Assembly (NCBI GenBank): GCA_903881265.1
Contig: CAIRSV010000303.1
Location: 1-9,858 of the forward strand
DNA from: an uncultured Bacteroidota bacterium
GTDB taxonomy: Bacteria > Bacteroidota > Bacteroidia > Chitinophagales > Chitinophagaceae
Reading direction: 5' to 3'
DNA length: 9,858 nucleotides
Shown here: one piece after another, positions 6,472 to 9,858 of the stretch
Layout of the letters: every line of letters starts with the position of its first letter
Numbering within the stretch: the first letter of the stretch is position 1
Notes under the pieces: model-generated
Database searches by the model: none
The model's input: only the letters and a program-made list of their open reading frames with translations
What the model was told of the DNA's origin: nothing
Position numbers and translations under genes: made by a program

Positions 6472-8064
6472 TTACGCCAACTCGTGTTTATAATCGTTGG
6501 TAATAAAAAATTTGATGGCCGGATTATTGGATCTCTCGGTATTTAGGTACCATTCGCTTTCGGCTAGATACACCAAATTATCTTCCTTATCGTTCACCAC
6601 ATTGGCCTGCTTGTAACGCACAAAATCAGCCACTTTAGTGGCATCACCCTGTATCCAACAAGCCTTATAGAAAGGAAGGGTTTTAAAACTGCAGGCCGCA
6701 CCATATTCTTGTAACAGACGATATTGAATCACTTCAAACTGCAAATCGCCCACGCAACCTATGATTTTGCGGTTGCCACCATGCTGTGTAAACAATTGTG
6801 CGACCCCTTCATCCGTCAACTGACGAATACCCTTTTCGAGTTGCTTGGTTTTCATCGGATCATTATTGATGAGCTCCTTGAATATCTCGGGCGAGAAACT
6901 TGGTATCCCAACATAGGTCATCACTTCGCTTTCTGTAAGCGTATCGCCGATTTTAAAATTACCTGTATCAAACAAGCCCACCACATCACCCGGATAGGCA
7001 TCATCGACTACATTTTTTTCCCTGGCCAAAAAAGTATACGGGTTGCTGAAACGCACATTTTTATCTAAGCGCACGTGATGGTAAAACGTATTGCGTTCAA
7101 ACTTGCCCGAGCAGATACGCAAGAAAGCCACCCTGTCGCGGTGACGGGGATCGATATTGGCATGTATTTTAAATACAAACCCAGTGAATTTATCTTCTTC
7201 GGCTTTCACCTCGCGAGTGTCGGTCATACGTGGTTTAGGCGAAGGCGCTATTTGTATAAAGGTGTCGAGCAGATCCTTGATACCGAAGTTATTGACCGCA
7301 CTACCGAAAAACACGGGTGCCAACTCGCCGGCCAAATACGCCTCCTTATCAAAACTTTCATAGACGCCCATGATGAGTTCCATATCTTCACGAAGCGCAT
7401 CGGCATCCTTCTTGCCCACGAGTTCCTCGATAAGCGGAGTCGACAGGTCGGGTATTTTTACCATATCCTCATCGGTGGCTTTTTGATGCGCACCAAAGGT
7501 GAGGAGACTGTGATTGTGCACATTATACACGCCTTTGAAATCGCGCCCCATATTGATAGGCCACGACAAAGGCTGGGTTTTAATCCGGAGTTTCTTTTCA
7601 ACTTCTTCGAGCAGGTCAAAGGGATTGCGGCCATCGCGATCCATCTTATTAATAAAGATAATCACGGGTGTATCGCGCATACGGCAGACTTCCATCAATT
7701 TTTCGGTCTGTTCCTCCACGCCTTTCACACAATCAATCACGAGCACCACACTATCGACGGCGGTAAGGGTACGATAGGTATCTTCTGCAAAATCTTTATG
7801 CCCGGGTGTATCGAGGAGGTTAATGAGTTTATCCTTGTATTCGAAGCTCATCACCGAGGTCGCCACCGAGATACCTCGTTGACGTTCGATTTCCATAAAG
7901 TCGGAGGTAGCGTGTTTCTTAATCTTGTTTGATTTCACGGCACCTGCGGTTTGAATGGCACCACCGAAAAGGAGGAATTTCTCGGTGAGAGTGGTTTTAC
8001 CGGCATCGGGGTGAGAAATGATGGCAAAAGTCTTGCGTTTCTCGATTTCACTTGCGTATTTCAT
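6472..8064 (-). CDS. prfC: Peptide chain release factor 3
   Basis: This 530-aa translational GTPase is essentially the same length as E. coli RF3. RF3 recycles RF1/RF2 from the ribosome after peptide release. The G domain is intact: G1 SHPDAGKTT (17-25), switch I RGISV (63-67), G3 DTPGHKDF (85-92) and G4 NKMD (139-142). SHPDAGKTT together with the adjoining FGGAIQTAGAVK separates RF3 from EF-G, LepA and TypA. The C-terminal part contains GVVGLFDTGNFKIGDTL-like and VGDLQFEVIQYRL segments of the RF3 domains II and III. The start MKYASEIEKRKTFAIISHPD matches the family, so the ATG at 8064 is well supported. It is a single-gene unit, with convergent and divergent neighbours. The long antisense open frames inside it are shadows. 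Confidence 0.96.
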   Translation of the reverse strand: MKYASEIEKRKTFAIISHPDAGKTTLTEKFLLFGGAIQTAGAVKSNKIKKHATSDFMEIERQRGISVATSVMSFEYKDKLINLLDTPGHKDFAEDTYRTLTAVDSVVLVIDCVKGVEEQTEKLMEVCRMRDTPVIIFINKMDRDGRNPFDLLEEVEKKLRIKTQPLSWPINMGRDFKGVYNVHNHSLLTFGAHQKATDEDMVKIPDLSTPLIEELVGKKDADALREDMELIMGVYESFDKEAYLAGELAPVFFGSAVNNFGIKDLLDTFIQIAPSPKPRMTDTREVKAEEDKFTGFVFKIHANIDPRHRDRVAFLRICSGKFERNTFYHHVRLDKNVRFSNPYTFLAREKNVVDDAYPGDVVGLFDTGNFKIGDTLTESEVMTYVGIPSFSPEIFKELINNDPMKTKQLEKGIRQLTDEGVAQLFTQHGGNRKIIGCVGDLQFEVIQYRLLQEYGAACSFKTLPFYKACWIQGDATKVADFVRYKQANVVNDKEDNLVYLAESEWYLNTERSNNPAIKFFITNDYKHELA

Positions 8065-8072
8065 AAAGTGGG

Positions 8073-8103
8073 CAAAGGTAATGCCATCTTGCTGTATAAC
8101 ATA
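8073..8103 (-). promoter_or_regulatory. Candidate promoter of prfC
   Basis: The minus strand has TACCTTTG (8073-8080), an exact TAnnTTTG match, and TATG (8100-8103, three of four bases of TTTG) 19 bases upstream. The start site would fall near 8068, only a few bases before the ATG at 8064, so the transcript would be nearly leaderless. Confidence 0.35.
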
Positions 8104-8159
8104 GGGTAAAGTTGGGCAAGTATCAGGGTGTATCGTCCTAAAATAAGTTTACATAGATT

Positions 8160-8270
8160 GTTCGTGGGGACACGAACCGAGGCGCACATTCATCCGCAAC
8201 GTCCGACAGTTTAAGAGAAGGCGAGAGATGAATACGTTTGTCGAGACGGTGCGGGGAAGAAATGAATGCG
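8160..8270 (+). other. Structured intergenic segment upstream of the flippase
   Basis: The 311-bp gap between prfC and the flippase (8065-8375) has no gene I can support, but this part is rich in inverted repeats. GTTCGTG-GGGA-CACGAAC (8160-8177) is a perfect 7-bp stem with a GNRA-type tetraloop. CGTCCGACA (8200-8208) pairs with TGTCGAGACG (8239-8248) over nine pairs with one bulged A. CATTCAT (8187-8193) pairs with ATGAATG (8262-8268) and encloses it. A 15-codon frame (8228-8275, MNTFVETVRGRNECD) preceded by purine-rich AGAAGGCGAGAG lies within. The segment is more GC-rich than its flanks. It may be a structured leader or small RNA, or a dispersed palindromic element. I recognise no known RNA family. 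Confidence 0.35.
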
Positions 8271-8375
8271 ATTGAAATACCTTACGCATTAACATTCCTT
8301 TGAAGCAATGTTGAAAGAATAATTAAAAAAAAGACAGGCAAGCTATTACTTTTACCACTTCAAATCATACATACA

Positions 8376-9858
8376 TTGAGTATTAAAAAATTAGCCGGTC
8401 AAACACTGTGGTACGGATTAAGTAATATCGTCGGTCGTTTCCTTAATTTTTTTCTGACATCCATTTTACTCGCGTGGTTATATAAACCAGAAGGTATTGC
8501 GGCCGTATCGCAAGTGTATGTGATCGTTCCTTTTTTGAACATCATTTTCACCCTGGGTTTGGAGACTACGTATTTCAGATTCAGTCAGCTCATCGACAAA
8601 CAGAAATTGTTCAATACACTCAATACGTTTCTGGTGGGGACCTCGCTTTTATTCACCATTTTATTGATGGCTGGCAAACAGCCTATGACCCACCTTTTTG
8701 ATATGCAACGCAGCACCGATTATTATATCTGGATGATATGGATCGTGTGTATCGATACCTTATCCACCATACCCTTTGCCAAACTGCGGCATGAAGGACG
8801 ACCTAAGAAATTTGCCTTGATCAAGTTTATGAATATCATGATCAACGTGACATTTGTTGTGTTCTGGCTAATCGTTTGCCCCTATCTAATCAAACACGGC
8901 ACAAGTATACCAACTTGGCTATACAATCCTACCATCGGTGTGGGTTACCTGATCATCGCCGGCCTGATTTCAAGTATCGGCACCCTGATGCTACTTTTAC
9001 CCGAGTGGAAAGGGTATCAACCCGGTATCAATATCAAGTTACTGAAGGAGATTATGCTGTATAGTTTCCCCATTATCATCGTTGGTTTTGGTGGTATGAT
9101 CAATGACTTTTTAAGCCGAATCATGTATTATCGTTTATTATCGGACCCTGCTGAAGTGCTTGATCATGAGTTTGGTGTATTCATTGCCAATTACAAACTA
9201 GCGGTATTAGCTACTTTGTTTATACAGGTCTTCAAGATGGGTGCAGAGCCTTTCTTTTTTAATCAAGCCAATAGCAAAGATGCCCCTGAGACCTATGCTC
9301 GTATCACGAAGTTCTTTGTGATTATCTGTTGTTTTATATTTCTTGGCATCACGATGAACCTTCATTTTATCGAATCCTTCATTGCTCATCGCAATAAGGA
9401 GTACGCCGAAGGGATGCATATCATTCCGGTACTTACCATGGCAAATATCTTTATCGGCATTTATTACAACCTGAGTATCTGGTACAAACTAACCAATCGC
9501 ACGATGAGCGGCGCAGTGATAACCTTGATTGGTGTTGGTATCACCGTCATGCTAAATATCTTATTGGTCCCCTTATATCATTATACCGGTGCGTCTTGGG
9601 CTACCTTCGCCTGCTATCTGAGCATGCTAGTGATTACCTATGTATGGGGCAAAAAGCATTATCCGGTGCCTTACGATGTCAAGAAACTGGTCTTGTATCT
9701 GGGCCTTGTGTATGCGATGTTTTTGGGCAAGCAATACCTGTTCGACGTGTTGCACCTGAGCGGATTTATTGCAGGCATAACAAGTTTCGTGGTTAGCTCA
9801 TTGGTCTTTATGGCTGTGGTGATTACGTTTGATAAAGAAGAGATGAAGGCCTTGCCGG
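8376..9858 (+). CDS. Polysaccharide/oligosaccharide flippase, MATE/MVF superfamily (3' end outside window)
   Basis: The reading frame is open from a stop at 8301-8303 to the window edge, giving 494 codons from the proposed start. No ATG precedes the homologous N-terminus. The TTG at 8376-8378 gives M-SIKKLAGQTLWYGLSNI, matching the usual beginning of Bacteroidota Wzx-like proteins (KKLAGQT..YG), so TTG is the likely start. Most of the protein is hydrophobic, with about 12 or more helices. Features include GRFLNFFLTSILLAWLY and LGLETTYFRF near the first and second helices, FAKLRHEGRPKKF in a cytoplasmic loop, and a central FPIIIVGFGGMIND. Such proteins move lipid-linked glycans across the inner membrane for O-antigen, capsule or exopolysaccharide assembly. 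About 490 residues already equals the family length, so the stop should be close beyond 9858. A -7-like TACTTTTA (8347-8354) lies about 20 bases before the TTG, without a clear upstream box. Confidence 0.87.
   Translation, partial: MSIKKLAGQTLWYGLSNIVGRFLNFFLTSILLAWLYKPEGIAAVSQVYVIVPFLNIIFTLGLETTYFRFSQLIDKQKLFNTLNTFLVGTSLLFTILLMAGKQPMTHLFDMQRSTDYYIWMIWIVCIDTLSTIPFAKLRHEGRPKKFALIKFMNIMINVTFVVFWLIVCPYLIKHGTSIPTWLYNPTIGVGYLIIAGLISSIGTLMLLLPEWKGYQPGINIKLLKEIMLYSFPIIIVGFGGMINDFLSRIMYYRLLSDPAEVLDHEFGVFIANYKLAVLATLFIQVFKMGAEPFFFNQANSKDAPETYARITKFFVIICCFIFLGITMNLHFIESFIAHRNKEYAEGMHIIPVLTMANIFIGIYYNLSIWYKLTNRTMSGAVITLIGVGITVMLNILLVPLYHYTGASWATFACYLSMLVITYVWGKKHYPVPYDVKKLVLYLGLVYAMFLGKQYLFDVLHLSGFIAGITSFVVSSLVFMAVVITFDKEEMKALP

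Noticed and set aside
7075..7932. A 285-codon open frame on the plus strand, and a smaller one at 6724-7068
   Set aside because: Both are antisense to prfC, whose GTPase motifs are continuous on the other strand. They have low-complexity His/Ile-rich translations and no recognisable domain.
9207..9419. 70-codon minus-strand frame inside the flippase region
   Set aside because: It is antisense to the continuous flippase frame and has no recognisable features.

Overview
The window reads as chromosomal DNA of a Bacteroidota bacterium, probably from the Chitinophagales/Sphingobacteriales side. Four things point there: a type IX secretion (T9SS) sorting-tail protein, a Cys-lipoprotein peptidase of the bacterial ACE-like (M2) family, promoter candidates of the TAnnTTTG type with a TTTG-like upstream box, and genes without clear Shine-Dalgarno sequences. 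Base composition is moderately AT-rich. I see no rRNA, tRNA, insertion sequence, CRISPR array or phage gene.

Layout, left to right. Positions 2-289 (+) hold the 3' end of a polysaccharide-deacetylase-like gene that is interrupted by an in-frame TAG and is probably broken. It converges on a lipoprotein M2 peptidyl-dipeptidase (340-2139, -). Positions 2205-3051 are a five-unit tandem array (units of about 157 and 177 bp). Each unit carries a 17-bp-arm inverted repeat and a copy of the last ~16 codons of the neighbouring gene. That gene is an APC/CAT-family amino-acid permease (3004-4671, -) with its own candidate promoter. Next is a two-gene unit with a 3-bp gap: a tiny secreted protein that is little more than a T9SS type A sorting domain (5628-5957, -), followed by an RlmB/TrmH-type rRNA 2'-O-methyltransferase (4884-5624, -). 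A divergent 104-aa two-helix membrane protein of unknown role (6065-6379, +) converges on peptide chain release factor 3, prfC (6472-8064, -). A 311-bp intergenic region with several inverted repeats follows. The window ends inside a polysaccharide/lipid-linked oligosaccharide flippase gene that starts with TTG (8376 to beyond 9858, +).

Most genes are ordinary housekeeping or envelope functions: translation termination, rRNA modification, amino-acid uptake, peptide hydrolysis and surface polysaccharide export. They do not form one pathway. The least ordinary feature is the tandem array, which duplicated a coding end together with a hairpin and evolved into an alternating short/long higher-order repeat. 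The stand-alone T9SS tail and the structured leader upstream of the flippase are the next most interesting. I did not find a convincing new defence, mobile or biosynthetic system here.
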